A DNA stretch of 64,000 nucleotides, from NCBI GenBank assembly GCA_963831605.1, contig CAWHQR010000008.1, positions 434,001-498,000 on the forward strand, written 5' to 3'. The DNA comes from DASUPK01 sp963831605 (GTDB lineage Bacteria > Actinomycetota > Thermoleophilia > Solirubrobacterales > 70-9). A model generated the notes under the pieces. The model did not search any database. It saw only the letters and a program-made list of their open reading frames with translations, and was not told where the DNA came from. Numbering within the stretch: the first letter of the stretch is position 1; the number at the start of each line of letters is the position of its first letter. Positions 32,562-41,555 of this stretch are shown one piece after another. The position numbers were made by a program, and so were the translations under genes.

Positions 32562-34621
32562 AGGAACCGTTCCGGGTCCCGGACCCGGAAGAAGGACTGG
32601 ATCACGGGCGCGAGCTGGTTGGCGATGATGCGCGCGCGGTTCATCTCGGTCCGGGTCCAGGGCCGCTCCTCGTGGCAGAGCGCCTCGACGATGCCGAGGC
32701 TCTCGCCCCGATGAACCACCGGGACCATCAGCACAGTGCGGTAGCCGAGCGAGAACATCAGCTCGATCTCGTTGCGGTCGGCGCGGGGGTCGCTGAGCAT
32801 GATCTGAGCGGACTCCTGGCGCTCCAGGGCCCGCCCGGTGGTCGGATATTCCTCGACCGCGAAGAACTCCTCCTCGGGCTGCTCGCCGCTCTCGACCAGG
32901 GTCTCGACGATGCCGGTGTCCGGGTGCCACTGCGAGAGCGCGACCTTGTCGGCGTGCAGTTCGCCGGCGATCAGATCGAGCGCGCTGTTCAGGTCATCCC
33001 GGGATCTCGCGTTGGCGATTCGGGCGCTGAGGTGCTCGAGGCGCCGGTCACCGGCTGAGATCGTGGGCGTGTCAGCGCCCGGCGTGGAGATCAGCGCCTG
33101 TGCGAGTGCCCGGTGACAGGTCTCGGCGGCGGGTGGGGCGACCTGGCTCCATGGGGGCGCGGGGCGGCCGATCGCGTAACCCTGTCCCCACGGGACGTCC
33201 AGGTTGGCGAGGACCTCGAGGTCGTCGTGGTTCTCGATGCCCTCGGCGCACACGGTTGCGCCCACCCGGCGGGCGAAGCGCACCAGTGACTCGACCAGCG
33301 CCATCCGCACCGGGTCCGAGTGGATGGCCCGGGTCAGCTCCAGGTCGAGCTTGACGATGTCCGGGCGGACCCACATGACCTGCTTGAGCCCGGCATAGCC
33401 GGCGCCGGCGTCATCGATTGCGATCCTGGCGCCGCGCTCGCGGAGCTGCGCCAGCGAGTTCGCCAGCAGGCTGTCGCCGACGTAGACCTCGTGCTCTGTG
33501 AGCTCCACGATCACGCCGGAGAGGTCGTCCGGAAGGACGCTCTTGACCGCCTCCGTGGATAGCGCCGACGGGCTTACGTTGATGGCGAGATACGTCCCGG
33601 CCGGACGCCCTGGCGTTCGCAGCGCGGCCTCGATCGCTGTGGCCTCGAGCTCCGGCCCGAGCCCGCTGGCGTTGGCCTGGGCGAACCAGGTCGAGGGCGG
33701 GCGCTCCGGACCGTCGGGAAAGCGTGCGAGCGCCTCATAGCCGATCAGGCGCCCGGTCGTGAGCGAGGCGACCGGCTGGTAGAGGGGCGCGATCGCCTGG
33801 TGCTCGAGGATCCGCTCGATCTCGGAGCGCTGGGGGGCGTCTCCGCTGAGCCGCACGTGGTCGGGGTCGAAGCGCCGCGTCCGCGACTTGCCGGACCGCT
33901 TGGCCCAATAGAGGGCGCCCTCAGCGAGCTGGAGAAGCGTCGCGGCGTCGTCGGAGTCGACGGGGAAGGCGGCAACTCCGGCTGAGCAACTCAGCTCTGA
34001 CCCGGCGGGCGCGAGCCGCGCGACCGCGGTCCTCACCCGCTCGGCGATCTCCTGGGCCGCCTCGGCGGCGGTTCCGGGGAGGATCAGCGCGAACTCCTCG
34101 CCGCCGGTGCGGGCTGCGATGTCGCCGCGCCTGACCGTCTTGCGAAGTTGAGCGGCCACTCCCTCGAGGACTCCGTCGCCGAAGGTATGCCCGTGGCGCT
34201 CGTTGACCGCCTTGAAGTCGTCGATGTCCAGCGCGACCAGCGCGAGAGGCTCTCGCTTCGCGGCCGCGCTCTGGAGCTCGCTGCGAAGTGAGCGCTGGAA
34301 CCCGCGGTGGTTGATCAGGCCGGTCAGCGTGTCGGTCTCCGCGAGGTCGCGAAGCTCGAGCTGCTGGCGGTGCAGCAGGACCGTCAGGCCCAGGGTGAAG
34401 AGCACTCCCACCCCGGCGAATGCCGCCACCCCGGTGTTGCCTCGCGTCGCGGCAAGCCCGATGACGGTGCCCCAGATGATCGAGAGCGCCACTGCAGCCC
34501 AGGGCAGCACCCTGCGGCGGGAACCTCGGGGATGCGTATTGCGCCCCACGGCAGGAGGTATCGGAACGCACGTCCAGAGCTTTATCCCCGTTTTTTGGTC
34601 AAATGGCCAGGTTGGACGCAT
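32558..34621 (-). CDS. Membrane GGDEF-EAL protein with a C-terminal GAF domain (c-di-GMP turnover)
   Basis: The protein has 687 residues from ATG 34621 (MRPTWPFDQ), or about 663 from GTG 34549. Two N-terminal helices (LPWAAVALSIIWGTVIGLAA and a following one) anchor it. A GGDEF domain with an active-type TGGEEFALIL motif and DTLTGLINHRGF comes next. An EAL domain with YEALARF, NVSPSAL, IVELTEHE, IDDAGAGYAGL and VKLDLEL follows, and then a GAF domain (ALDLIAGELHADKVALSQWH). Both cyclase and phosphodiesterase motifs look intact, so it may synthesise or hydrolyse c-di-GMP in response to a ligand. Confidence 0.88.
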   Translation of the reverse strand: MRPTWPFDQKTGIKLWTCVPIPPAVGRNTHPRGSRRRVLPWAAVALSIIWGTVIGLAATRGNTGVAAFAGVGVLFTLGLTVLLHRQQLELRDLAETDTLTGLINHRGFQRSLRSELQSAAAKREPLALVALDIDDFKAVNERHGHTFGDGVLEGVAAQLRKTVRRGDIAARTGGEEFALILPGTAAEAAQEIAERVRTAVARLAPAGSELSCSAGVAAFPVDSDDAATLLQLAEGALYWAKRSGKSRTRRFDPDHVRLSGDAPQRSEIERILEHQAIAPLYQPVASLTTGRLIGYEALARFPDGPERPPSTWFAQANASGLGPELEATAIEAALRTPGRPAGTYLAINVSPSALSTEAVKSVLPDDLSGVIVELTEHEVYVGDSLLANSLAQLRERGARIAIDDAGAGYAGLKQVMWVRPDIVKLDLELTRAIHSDPVRMALVESLVRFARRVGATVCAEGIENHDDLEVLANLDVPWGQGYAIGRPAPPWSQVAPPAAETCHRALAQALISTPGADTPTISAGDRRLEHLSARIANARSRDDLNSALDLIAGELHADKVALSQWHPDTGIVETLVESGEQPEEEFFAVEEYPTTGRALERQESAQIMLSDPRADRNEIELMFSLGYRTVLMVPVVHRGESLGIVEALCHEERPWTRTEMNRARIIANQLAPVIQSFFRVRDPERFL

Positions 34622-34649
34622 GACGCCTACCCCCTCCGACACCTGAGCG

Positions 34650-34968
34650 ATGGCCCGGATCGAGGCCCTGGTGCAGGATCTGATGCTCGCCAGCCGAGTG
34701 CGCACCTCGCTGGAGGCGAGCGGGCATGAGGTGGAGCAGGCCACGGACCTACCCGATGAGCTCGACGGGATCGACCTCGTGGTCGCCGACCTGGACGCGG
34801 TGGCGCCCGAGCGCCTCGGCGACCTGGGCGTGCCGGTGATCGGCTTCTACCAGCACACCGACGTCGACACGAAAAACCGGGCCGAAGGAAGCCGGGCTGA
34901 CGCTGGCGGTCCCGCGCAGCAGGATGGTCAGGGAGCTGCCGGAGCTGGTGGAGCGAGCGCTCGGCTGA
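34650..34968 (+). pseudogene. Receiver-like single-domain protein with a +1 frameshift
   Basis: The first frame (MARIEALVQDLMLASRVRTS, VVADLDAVAPERL, VPVIGFYQHTDVDT) follows the CheY-like alternation of strands and helices. One extra base at 34872-34888 (in the A-run or at GAAGGAAGCC) shifts the frame, after which AGLTLAVPRSRMVRELPELV completes the fold and the stop falls at 34968. The corrected length is 105 residues. The acidic pair near the N-terminus is absent, so this would be a pseudo-receiver. It is divergent from the c-di-GMP protein gene. Confidence 0.6.
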
Positions 34969-34986
34969 ACTTGGCACCTTATTCCC

Positions 34987-36000
34987 CTATACGGGGAGTT
35001 TCGCGCCAACTCTCATCGCTGGCGTGCAGACGTTCTCGGCGAGACCACGGGAAACGTGCTCGGCGGACGAAGCGTCGATCACTCCGTTGTGCGTCGCCCA
35101 CTTCACCCAGGACATAGCGGGAACGCCGATCAGCAGCGAGGTGAACTGTCCGCCGAGCGAGAAAGCGTGACCCTGGAGCAGCGCGTGGAACTGTGAGGCC
35201 TGCGAGCTGTGATCGAGGTCCGGAACCTGCTCAACGAGGTCGTTGAGTGCGCTTTCGGGCTGATCACCCATGCTTCGGTATCCGCGGTTGAGCGCCGAAG
35301 CGAGGCTCCGGCCCAGTGCGCACCGATTCGGCGTCGTCGCCAGGATCAGCTCCGGGTACTTCGGTGCCCCAAACTGGTCCACCCGGAACTCCCGGATCGG
35401 GATGCCCTGTTTCTGAAGCTCGACCCCCTCGGCGTTCCAGAATCCGGTGGCCGCGTCGACCTTGCCGGCGGCGAGGTCCGCGACTGCGTTGAAGCCGATC
35501 GTCACCCGGTGCACGTCTGACGGGTCGACGCCGCCGGAGCGCAGAACCGTGTCGAGGACGGCGTCGTCGGAGGGAACGCCTGTGACCCCGATGGTCTTGC
35601 CGGCCAGGTCGGCGGGTGTGCGGATCTCGCTCGGGTTGCGGGCGATCACCGAGGCGAGCGGCCGCTGGACGATGGCCCCGATCGCGACGAGATCGAGCCC
35701 GCGCTCGCGTGCGATGCCGAAGTCGTTGATGTCCATCACCGCAAAGTCGGCGCGGCCCGTCTCGAGCAGCTTGGCGCTGTCGGCGGTGCTGGAGGGCTCC
35801 TGGATGTGCAGGTCGATGCCCTCGTCGGTGAAGTCGCCGTTCGCCTGCGCCGCGTAGATGCCGGAGTGCACGGCGTTCGGCTGGAAGTCGAGGACCAGGG
35901 TCGCGCCTTTCGGCGCGCCCGGTTCAGCGCCGCCCCCTCCGCAGCCCGCGAGGGCTCCAACGGCGAGGGCGGCCGCCAGCAGCGCGGCGACCCGTCTCAT
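34987..36000 (-). CDS. ABC-transporter substrate-binding lipoprotein (NMT1/ThiY/SsuA type)
   Basis: This 337-residue protein has the lipoprotein signal MRRVAALLAAALAVGALAGC. The mature part has the NMT1-like fold: LDFQPNAVHSGIYAAQANGD at the start, then IQEPSSTADSAKLLETGRAD and DLAGKTIGVTGVPSDDAVLD. These proteins capture hydroxymethylpyrimidine-type thiamine precursors, taurine or alkylsulfonates for ABC import. No permease or ATPase gene is adjacent and no TPP riboswitch was recognised upstream, so the substrate stays open. It may share a membrane complex encoded elsewhere. Confidence 0.85.
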   Translation of the reverse strand: MRRVAALLAAALAVGALAGCGGGGAEPGAPKGATLVLDFQPNAVHSGIYAAQANGDFTDEGIDLHIQEPSSTADSAKLLETGRADFAVMDINDFGIARERGLDLVAIGAIVQRPLASVIARNPSEIRTPADLAGKTIGVTGVPSDDAVLDTVLRSGGVDPSDVHRVTIGFNAVADLAAGKVDAATGFWNAEGVELQKQGIPIREFRVDQFGAPKYPELILATTPNRCALGRSLASALNRGYRSMGDQPESALNDLVEQVPDLDHSSQASQFHALLQGHAFSLGGQFTSLLIGVPAMSWVKWATHNGVIDASSAEHVSRGLAENVCTPAMRVGAKLPV

Positions 36001-36151
36001 TCGGAGCTGACCCTATACGCGAGGGCGTGGAAGGAGCGACCCGTTTCATAAGCGGTCAGTAAAGGTTTCGCAGGGGGTCCCGGCCCAGCCGGAAATGCAG
36101 TTAGACTGCGCGCCGCTGTCAGGTCGGACACCTACGAGGAGGTCACTTCAA

Positions 36152-36973
36152 GTGCAAGATCGAGGTCTAGCGGCGTATATCGGTGAGCTGCTCGGGACGC
36201 TGCTCCTGGTCTTCTTCATCACGAGCGTCGTCACGCTCTACGTGGCCACCGGCCAGAACTCCCAGTTCGGGTCGGACTTCGCGGTGGTCGGCCTGACGCA
36301 CTTCCTCGTGCTGTTCGGGCTGATCATCAGCATCGGCGTGGCGAGCGGCGGGCATTTCAATCCGGCGGTGACGGCGGCGTTCATCGCGATCCGCCGGATC
36401 GACCCGATCGACGGCCTCGTCTACATGCTCGCCCAGCTCTCGGGCGGCGTGCTCGGTGCGCTGCTCACCAAGGCGTTTCTGCTCGACGAGGGTCGCGCCT
36501 CCGACTACGGAACGCCAAAGGTCACCGCTCTGCTCGGCGGTGCCTTCCAGGGCGCGATGATCGAGGGGATCGGCGCCTTCGTCCTCGTCCTCGTTGTGCT
36601 CTCGACCGCGCTCAACCCTGAGGTCCGCCGCTGGGCGGCGCTCGCCATCGGTGGCGCGCTCGGCTTCCTGGTGATGGTCTTCGGGCCGCTGACCGGCGGT
36701 TCGTTCAACCCAGCCCGCTGGTTCGGCCCGGCGCTCGTCAGCAACCACTTCACGGATGCCTGGGCCTACATCGTCGGGCCGATCGTCGGTGGCCTGCTGG
36801 CTGCTCTGGTCTACAAGTTCATCATCGAGCCCTCGAGCGGCCCGGTGCAGGAGCTGGCGGACACCGTCGCCCCGCGCGGACCGGCTCCGCCCGCGGGCGA
36901 GGCGCCGCCGCTGCGGCAGGGCTCCGGTGGCCCACCGCCGAGCTCCCCGCCCGGCGGCATCGCCGGCAGCTAA
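36152..36973 (+). CDS. Aquaporin (MIP family)
   Basis: This 273-residue channel has six helices and both pore motifs: GGHFNPAVTAAF in the first half and GGSFNPARWFGP in the second. The pattern is closest to water-type aquaporins with an Arg after the second NPA. GTG 36152 follows GAGGAGG by nine bases. The last 40 residues are a Pro/Gly-rich cytoplasmic tail. It conducts water or small neutral solutes through the cytoplasmic membrane. Confidence 0.9.
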   Translation: MQDRGLAAYIGELLGTLLLVFFITSVVTLYVATGQNSQFGSDFAVVGLTHFLVLFGLIISIGVASGGHFNPAVTAAFIAIRRIDPIDGLVYMLAQLSGGVLGALLTKAFLLDEGRASDYGTPKVTALLGGAFQGAMIEGIGAFVLVLVVLSTALNPEVRRWAALAIGGALGFLVMVFGPLTGGSFNPARWFGPALVSNHFTDAWAYIVGPIVGGLLAALVYKFIIEPSSGPVQELADTVAPRGPAPPAGEAPPLRQGSGGPPPSSPPGGIAGS

Positions 36974-37002
36974 CCGGCTGACGGCTTCGCCATAAGGCCC
37001 AT

Positions 37003-37025
37003 CCCCTCGGGCTTCGCCTGCGGGG
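37003..37025 (+). terminator. Hairpin with a TTCG loop after the aquaporin gene
   Basis: CCCCTCGGGC-TTCG-CCTGCGGGG can fold into a stem of nine to ten mostly GC pairs closed by a stable TTCG tetraloop, with one or two mismatches. It lies 30 bases after the aquaporin stop and 58 bases before fbiC. There is no T-run, so intrinsic termination is likely but unproven. Confidence 0.4.
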
Positions 37026-37082
37026 ATATGCGGCGCGGGCGCATCTGCCCTGGCAACCCTGCTTCGCTAGGTTGAGCGAACG

Positions 37083-39269
37083 ATGCGCAGGGTGACCTTC
37101 TCGCGGAACCACACGCTCTCGCTCTCGAGAACGTGTCAGTGCTACTGCAAGTACTGCGCCTTCGCGACGCACCGCGCGCACATCCACGACCCCGATGAGG
37201 TCGAGCGCCGCCTCGAAGAGGCGGTGCGCCGGAACGCGAAGGAACTGCTGGTCCTGACCGGCGAGCGCCCGGAGGTCAATGACGAGGTCGCCTCGCTCCT
37301 GGGCGAGTGGGGTCACGAGGACTTCACCTCGTACGTCGTCTGGACCTGTCAGAGGGCGCTGGAGCGCGGCCTGCTGCCCCACACGAACCTCGGCGTCCTC
37401 TCCCGTGAGGACCTCGCCAGGGTGCGCGAGGTGACGGCCTCACAGGGGCTGATGCTGGAGTCGATCAATCCCGACCTGGTGGTCCACCAGGGTTCGCCCA
37501 CCAAGCATCCGGCGAAGCGGCTGGAGACCATGCGGCTGGCCGGCGAGCTGCGCATCCCCTTCACGACCGGGATCCTGGTCGGCATCGGTGAGACGCCGGA
37601 GGAGCGGATCGCGGCGCTCGAGGCGATCGGCGCGGTTCAGGCCGAGTTCGGCCACATCCAGGAGGTGATCCTGCAGAACTTCGTGCCGCACCCGCGCTAC
37701 TACGGCGCCGAGGTCGCGGACATCGCCGACGCGGCATCGAAGCGGCGCTGGGGCGGGCGCGAGGGCGCCCCGGAGGAGTTGCCGTTGCCCGACTGGGCGA
37801 CGCCGGTCTCCCTCGAGGAGATGAAGGAGCTGATCGCGGCGAGCAGGCGGCTGATGCCGGACGTCGGCGTTCAGGTCCCGCCGAACCTTGCTGATTGGTG
37901 GCCGGAACTGGTCGAGGCGGGCGCCACCGATCTCGGCGGTCTCTCCAGCAACGGCGACCACATCTCGCCGGAGGAGCCGTTCCCGAGCCCCCATCAGGTG
38001 CGCAAGGAGCTGTCGCCGCGCGGCTACGCGCTCACCGAGCGGCTCTGCGCCTACCCGCAGTACCTCGATCCCGAGTGGATGGAGCAGGGGGTGCTCGACG
38101 TGGTCAAGCTCAAGTACTGGAGCTTCATCCCGCGCCGCGGCTCGGGCCGCCGCCAGGAGACACCGCCCGCGCCTGAGGTGGCGCCGCGCGCGATCGAGAA
38201 GGGCCGGCGCGGGGCGGAGCTCTCCGAGGAGGAGCTGACCGCCCTCTTCTCGGAGACGCGTCCCGAGGTGATCGAGGAGATGAGGGTCGCGGCCGACGAG
38301 CTGCGCGCCGAGCTCGCGGGGGAGACGGCGACGTTCGTGGTCAACCGCAACATCAACTTCACCAACGTCTGTGTGGTCGGCTGCGCGTTCTGCGGCTTCG
38401 GCCAGGGCAAGCGCTCCCCCGACGCCTACCTCGTCAGCGAGGAGGACTTCGCCGCCCGTATCCAGGAGGCGATCGATTTCGGCGCGACCGAGATCTGCAT
38501 GCAGGGCGGGATCCATCCCGACTACACCCTTGAGGACTACGGCCGTTGGCTCAGCTTCGCCAAGGAGTGCGCTCCTCAGCTCCACCTGCACGCGTACTCG
38601 CCGATGGAGGTCCACTACATGTGCGAGCGCTCCGGCCGCTCCCCGGAGTCGGTCTTCGAGTACCTGATCGAGTGCGGTCTCGGCTCCACTCCTGGGACGG
38701 CGGCCGAGGTCCTCGACGACGGCGTCCGTCAGCGCATCTCCCCCAACAAGCTGCCGGTGGCGCGCTGGGTGGAGATCATCGAGGCCTCGCACCGCTCCGG
38801 CCTGCGTTCGACCTCGACGGTGATGTTCGGCCACATCGAGGAGCCGCGAGAACTCGCGCGGCACATGCGGATCGTGCGTGAGCTGCAGGAGCGGACCGGA
38901 GGGATCACCGAATTCGTCCCGCTCAGCTTCATCCCCTTCAACACGCTGCTCGGCCGCACCCACGGCGTGGAGGAGATCTCCCGCCAGGACAACCTCAAGC
39001 ACACGGCCGCTTTCAGGCTCGGCCTCGGCAAGACGATCCCGAACCTCCAGGCGAGCTGGGTGAAGATGGGGCTCGACGCCGCGACCGAGAGTCTCAGCTG
39101 GGGTGTCAACGACCTCGGGGGCACGCTGATGGAGGAGAACATCTCGCGGATGGCGGGCTCACACCACGGCGTGCGCCTCGAGCCCGAGCAGTTGATCGAG
39201 GCCGCCCGCCGGGCCGGTCGGACTCCGGCCCAGCGAACGACGCTCTACGACATCGTCGAGACCTACTAG
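37083..39269 (+). CDS. fbiC: 7,8-didemethyl-8-hydroxy-5-deazariboflavin (F0) synthase, CofG-CofH fusion
   Basis: This 728-residue protein has two radical-SAM domains. The CofG-like half has CQCYCKYCAF (Cys18, 22, 25) and the CofH-like half has CVVGCAFCGFGQGK at about 434-447. Together they join 5-amino-6-ribitylaminouracil and tyrosine to make F0, the chromophore of coenzyme F420. Further landmarks are HIQEVILQNFVPHP, MQGGIHPDYTLEDY and SWVKMGLDAATESLSWGVND. The length fits the actinobacterial FbiC fusion. The other F420 genes (cofE, cofC, cofD) lie 1.5-6 kb downstream on the opposite strand. Confidence 0.96.
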   Translation: MRRVTFSRNHTLSLSRTCQCYCKYCAFATHRAHIHDPDEVERRLEEAVRRNAKELLVLTGERPEVNDEVASLLGEWGHEDFTSYVVWTCQRALERGLLPHTNLGVLSREDLARVREVTASQGLMLESINPDLVVHQGSPTKHPAKRLETMRLAGELRIPFTTGILVGIGETPEERIAALEAIGAVQAEFGHIQEVILQNFVPHPRYYGAEVADIADAASKRRWGGREGAPEELPLPDWATPVSLEEMKELIAASRRLMPDVGVQVPPNLADWWPELVEAGATDLGGLSSNGDHISPEEPFPSPHQVRKELSPRGYALTERLCAYPQYLDPEWMEQGVLDVVKLKYWSFIPRRGSGRRQETPPAPEVAPRAIEKGRRGAELSEEELTALFSETRPEVIEEMRVAADELRAELAGETATFVVNRNINFTNVCVVGCAFCGFGQGKRSPDAYLVSEEDFAARIQEAIDFGATEICMQGGIHPDYTLEDYGRWLSFAKECAPQLHLHAYSPMEVHYMCERSGRSPESVFEYLIECGLGSTPGTAAEVLDDGVRQRISPNKLPVARWVEIIEASHRSGLRSTSTVMFGHIEEPRELARHMRIVRELQERTGGITEFVPLSFIPFNTLLGRTHGVEEISRQDNLKHTAAFRLGLGKTIPNLQASWVKMGLDAATESLSWGVNDLGGTLMEENISRMAGSHHGVRLEPEQLIEAARRAGRTPAQRTTLYDIVETY

Positions 39270-39293
39270 CCCGCCTCACGAGACAATTTGCGC

Positions 39294-40283
39294 ATGCGCA
39301 GCATGGTGCTGGAGCAGGTCGGTGAGCCGCTCGTCGAGCGGGAGCTGGCCGACCCCGAGCCCGCCGAGGGGCAGATCCTGATCGAGGTGTCGACCTGCGG
39401 CGTCTGCCGCACCGACCTCCACATCTTCGACGGCGAGCTCAGTGAGCCGAAACTGCCGCTCGTCCTCGGGCACCAGATCGTCGGCAGGGTGATCGGCTCC
39501 GGGGACGGGACGAGCCGATTCGCCGAGGGCGATCGCGTCGGGGTCCCCTGGCTGGGCTGGGTGGACGGGACCTGCCGCTACTGCCGCGCGGGCCGGGAGA
39601 ACCTCTGCGAGCACGCGAAGTTCACCGGATACGACCTCGATGGCGGCTACGCGGAGTTGGCGGTCGCAGACGAGCGCTTCTGTTTCCCGATCCCGGGCGA
39701 GCAGTCCGACGAGCACATCGCACCACTGCTTTGCGCCGGGCTGATCGGATACCGGTCGCTGCGCCTGGCGGGCGAGGGCGAGCGCCTGGGGCTGTACGGA
39801 TTCGGCTCCTCGGCCCACATCATCTGCCAGGTGGCCGTCGCTCGAGGCTGGCGGGTCTACGCGCTGACCCGGGAGGGCGACACCGAGACCCAGGAGCTCG
39901 CGCGGTCGCTGGGGGCCGAGTGGGCGGGAGCGGTGGGCGATCCCGAGGCTTCGGACCTCGACGCGGCGATCGTCTTCGCTCCGGTGGGGGACCTGATGGT
40001 CGAGGCGCTTCGTGCCTCGGCGCCGGGCGCAACGGTGGTGTCCGCCGGGATCCACATGAGCGACATCCCGTCGTTTCCCTACGAGCTGCTCTGGCACGAG
40101 CGGTCGATGCGCTCTGTCGCCAACCTGACTCGCCGCGACGGCGAGGAGTTCCTCCCGCTGGCGACCGCACTCCCGGTGGAGACCCGGATCCAGGTGTATC
40201 CGCTCGCCGACGCCAACCGTGCGTTGGATGACATACGTCACGGTAGGGTGGAAGGGTCCGCCGTTCTGGAGATCGGCGGGTAG
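39294..40283 (+). CDS. Zinc-dependent alcohol dehydrogenase (MDR family)
   Basis: The protein has 329 residues from ATG 39294; a TTG two codons earlier is possible. Catalytic-zinc residues lie in STCGVCRTDLH (Cys near 36) and LGHQIVG (His). The structural-zinc site is present but spans a slightly unusual set, GTCRYCRAGRENLC. The dinucleotide loop LYGFGSSAHIICQ is near residue 165. It oxidises an alcohol or reduces an aldehyde with NAD(P). The gene follows fbiC by 24 bases and may be cotranscribed, although no F420 link is implied by its fold. Confidence 0.88.
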   Translation: MRSMVLEQVGEPLVERELADPEPAEGQILIEVSTCGVCRTDLHIFDGELSEPKLPLVLGHQIVGRVIGSGDGTSRFAEGDRVGVPWLGWVDGTCRYCRAGRENLCEHAKFTGYDLDGGYAELAVADERFCFPIPGEQSDEHIAPLLCAGLIGYRSLRLAGEGERLGLYGFGSSAHIICQVAVARGWRVYALTREGDTETQELARSLGAEWAGAVGDPEASDLDAAIVFAPVGDLMVEALRASAPGATVVSAGIHMSDIPSFPYELLWHERSMRSVANLTRRDGEEFLPLATALPVETRIQVYPLADANRALDDIRHGRVEGSAVLEIGG

Positions 40284-40347
40284 CCTGACTCGGGCAAGGG
40301 GGTGCGCTCAAGCGCCTCCCGCATGAGGAGGGGAGAGGAAGAGACAA

Positions 40348-40773
40348 ATGCCAGATGTGACGGTCAAACGCGTCGAGGACTTCGAGGCGATCTTCGGTGG
40401 AGGCTTCCGGCGCGCCCGTGCCGGCCTGGGGGTCAGCTCCTTCGGACTCGCCGTCATGGACCTGCCGCCGAACTTCAATCACTTCCCCGAGCACGACCAG
40501 ACCCACGACGATCAGGAAGAGGTCTACACGGTCGTTTCCGGCCGGGCGACCCTTCGGGTTGGAGACGAGGAGTGGGTGCTCGAACCGGGTGTCTTCGCAA
40601 GGGTGGGGGCGACCGAGAAGCGAAAGCTCGTGACCGGCGATGAGCCGGCACGGATCATCGCCATGGGCGCGATGCCCGGAAGGATCTACGAGCCGCCCGA
40701 GTTCACCAACGAGGGCACCAAGCCGCCCTCGATGGACGAGCTCAAGTCCAAGAACGCCACAGCAGCTCTTTAG
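40348..40773 (+). CDS. Cupin-domain protein
   Basis: This 141-residue single cupin has motif 1 in DQTHDDQEEVYTVVSGRATL (His and Glu metal ligands) and motif 2 in LEPGVFARVGATEKRKLVTG, in which the usual final histidine is not obvious. An extension of about 35 residues follows. Many such small cupins are sugar or phenolic binding proteins. Specific activity cannot be read from the sequence. AGGAGG lies about 20 bases before the ATG. The 3' end overlaps the convergent cofE gene by four bases. Confidence 0.8.
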   Translation: MPDVTVKRVEDFEAIFGGGFRRARAGLGVSSFGLAVMDLPPNFNHFPEHDQTHDDQEEVYTVVSGRATLRVGDEEWVLEPGVFARVGATEKRKLVTGDEPARIIAMGAMPGRIYEPPEFTNEGTKPPSMDELKSKNATAAL

Positions 40774-41534
40774 CGGAAGAGGTCCTCTGCGGCCGCGCGT
40801 CGCAGCGGAGCTGCGCCGCTGCCGTCGCCGGCAGTCACCAGGTCGCCCACACCTGAGATGACCGCTCCGGGCACGCCCGAATCCTTGTCGCGGACGAGGT
40901 CGGCGGCGGACGCGAGCTCATCCGCCACCGCGATCACGGTCGCCGAGAGCTCTCGCCCCTGCTGATCGTGCCTGCCGCGCCAGTCCGCGAGCGGCTCGAG
41001 GCCCGCGCAGCCGATCGCGACGTCCGCCTGGCCGATTCGCCAGGCCCGGCCGAAGCTGTCGGCGATCACCACCGCCGGGGAGGCGCCTGAAGCCGCTGCG
41101 ATCTCGCCTCGTATTCGCCGGGCCGACGCGTCGCCGTCGACCGGCAGCAGCGACACCTGCCCGTCCGCGAGATTCGAGGAGTCGATCCCGGCGTTCGCGC
41201 AGACCCAGCCCTCGTTGGTCTCGGTGATCAGGACGCCGCGCTCGGCCCGGACCACGCGCGTGCTCTCCGCGAGGATCAGCTCGACCAGTGCCGGATCCTT
41301 GTCCAGCTCCGCAGCCAGCTTCAGGGCGCGCTCGCCGGGCTCGACCTCCGCCAGGATCCGAACGCGCCCCTCGACCTTGGAGACCACCTTCTGCGAGACG
41401 ACGACCACGTCGGCGGGCGCCGGGCGTGCGGACTCCGCGATCAGGCTTCCGAGCCGATCGCCCTCGCCCAGCTCGGGCAGGCCGAGCAGGGGTTTGATGC
41501 GCAACTCGCGGGTGCTCGCCGTCATCGGCGGCAC
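40770..41534 (-). CDS. cofE: Coenzyme F420-0:L-glutamate ligase
   Basis: This 254-residue ligase adds gamma-linked glutamates to F420-0 using GTP. Family segments include PADVVVVSQKVVSKVEGR near residue 40, VVRAERGVLITETNEGWVCA, NAGIDSSNL and VIADSFGRAWRIGQADVAIG. It corresponds to the N-terminal part of mycobacterial FbiB and lacks the C-terminal nitroreductase-like domain, so dehydro-F420-0 reduction must be encoded elsewhere. Translation starts at GTG 41534 or ATG 41525, 21 bases after the cofC stop. It is the last gene of the npdG-cofD-cofC-cofE operon. Confidence 0.9.
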   Translation of the reverse strand: MPPMTASTRELRIKPLLGLPELGEGDRLGSLIAESARPAPADVVVVSQKVVSKVEGRVRILAEVEPGERALKLAAELDKDPALVELILAESTRVVRAERGVLITETNEGWVCANAGIDSSNLADGQVSLLPVDGDASARRIRGEIAAASGASPAVVIADSFGRAWRIGQADVAIGCAGLEPLADWRGRHDQQGRELSATVIAVADELASAADLVRDKDSGVPGAVISGVGDLVTAGDGSGAAPLRRAAAEDLFR

Positions 41535-41555
41535 AAGCTACGCCGCCGGCGAGAT

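Noticed and set aside
34549..34650. Possible c-di-GMP riboswitch in front of the GGDEF-EAL gene
   Set aside because: No conserved c-di-GMP aptamer core was found. The only notable feature is a short T-run on the plus strand.
36001..36151. Possible TPP riboswitch upstream of the ThiY/SsuA-like gene
   Set aside because: The characteristic CTGAGA and ACCTGAT-type conserved elements are not present on the minus strand.
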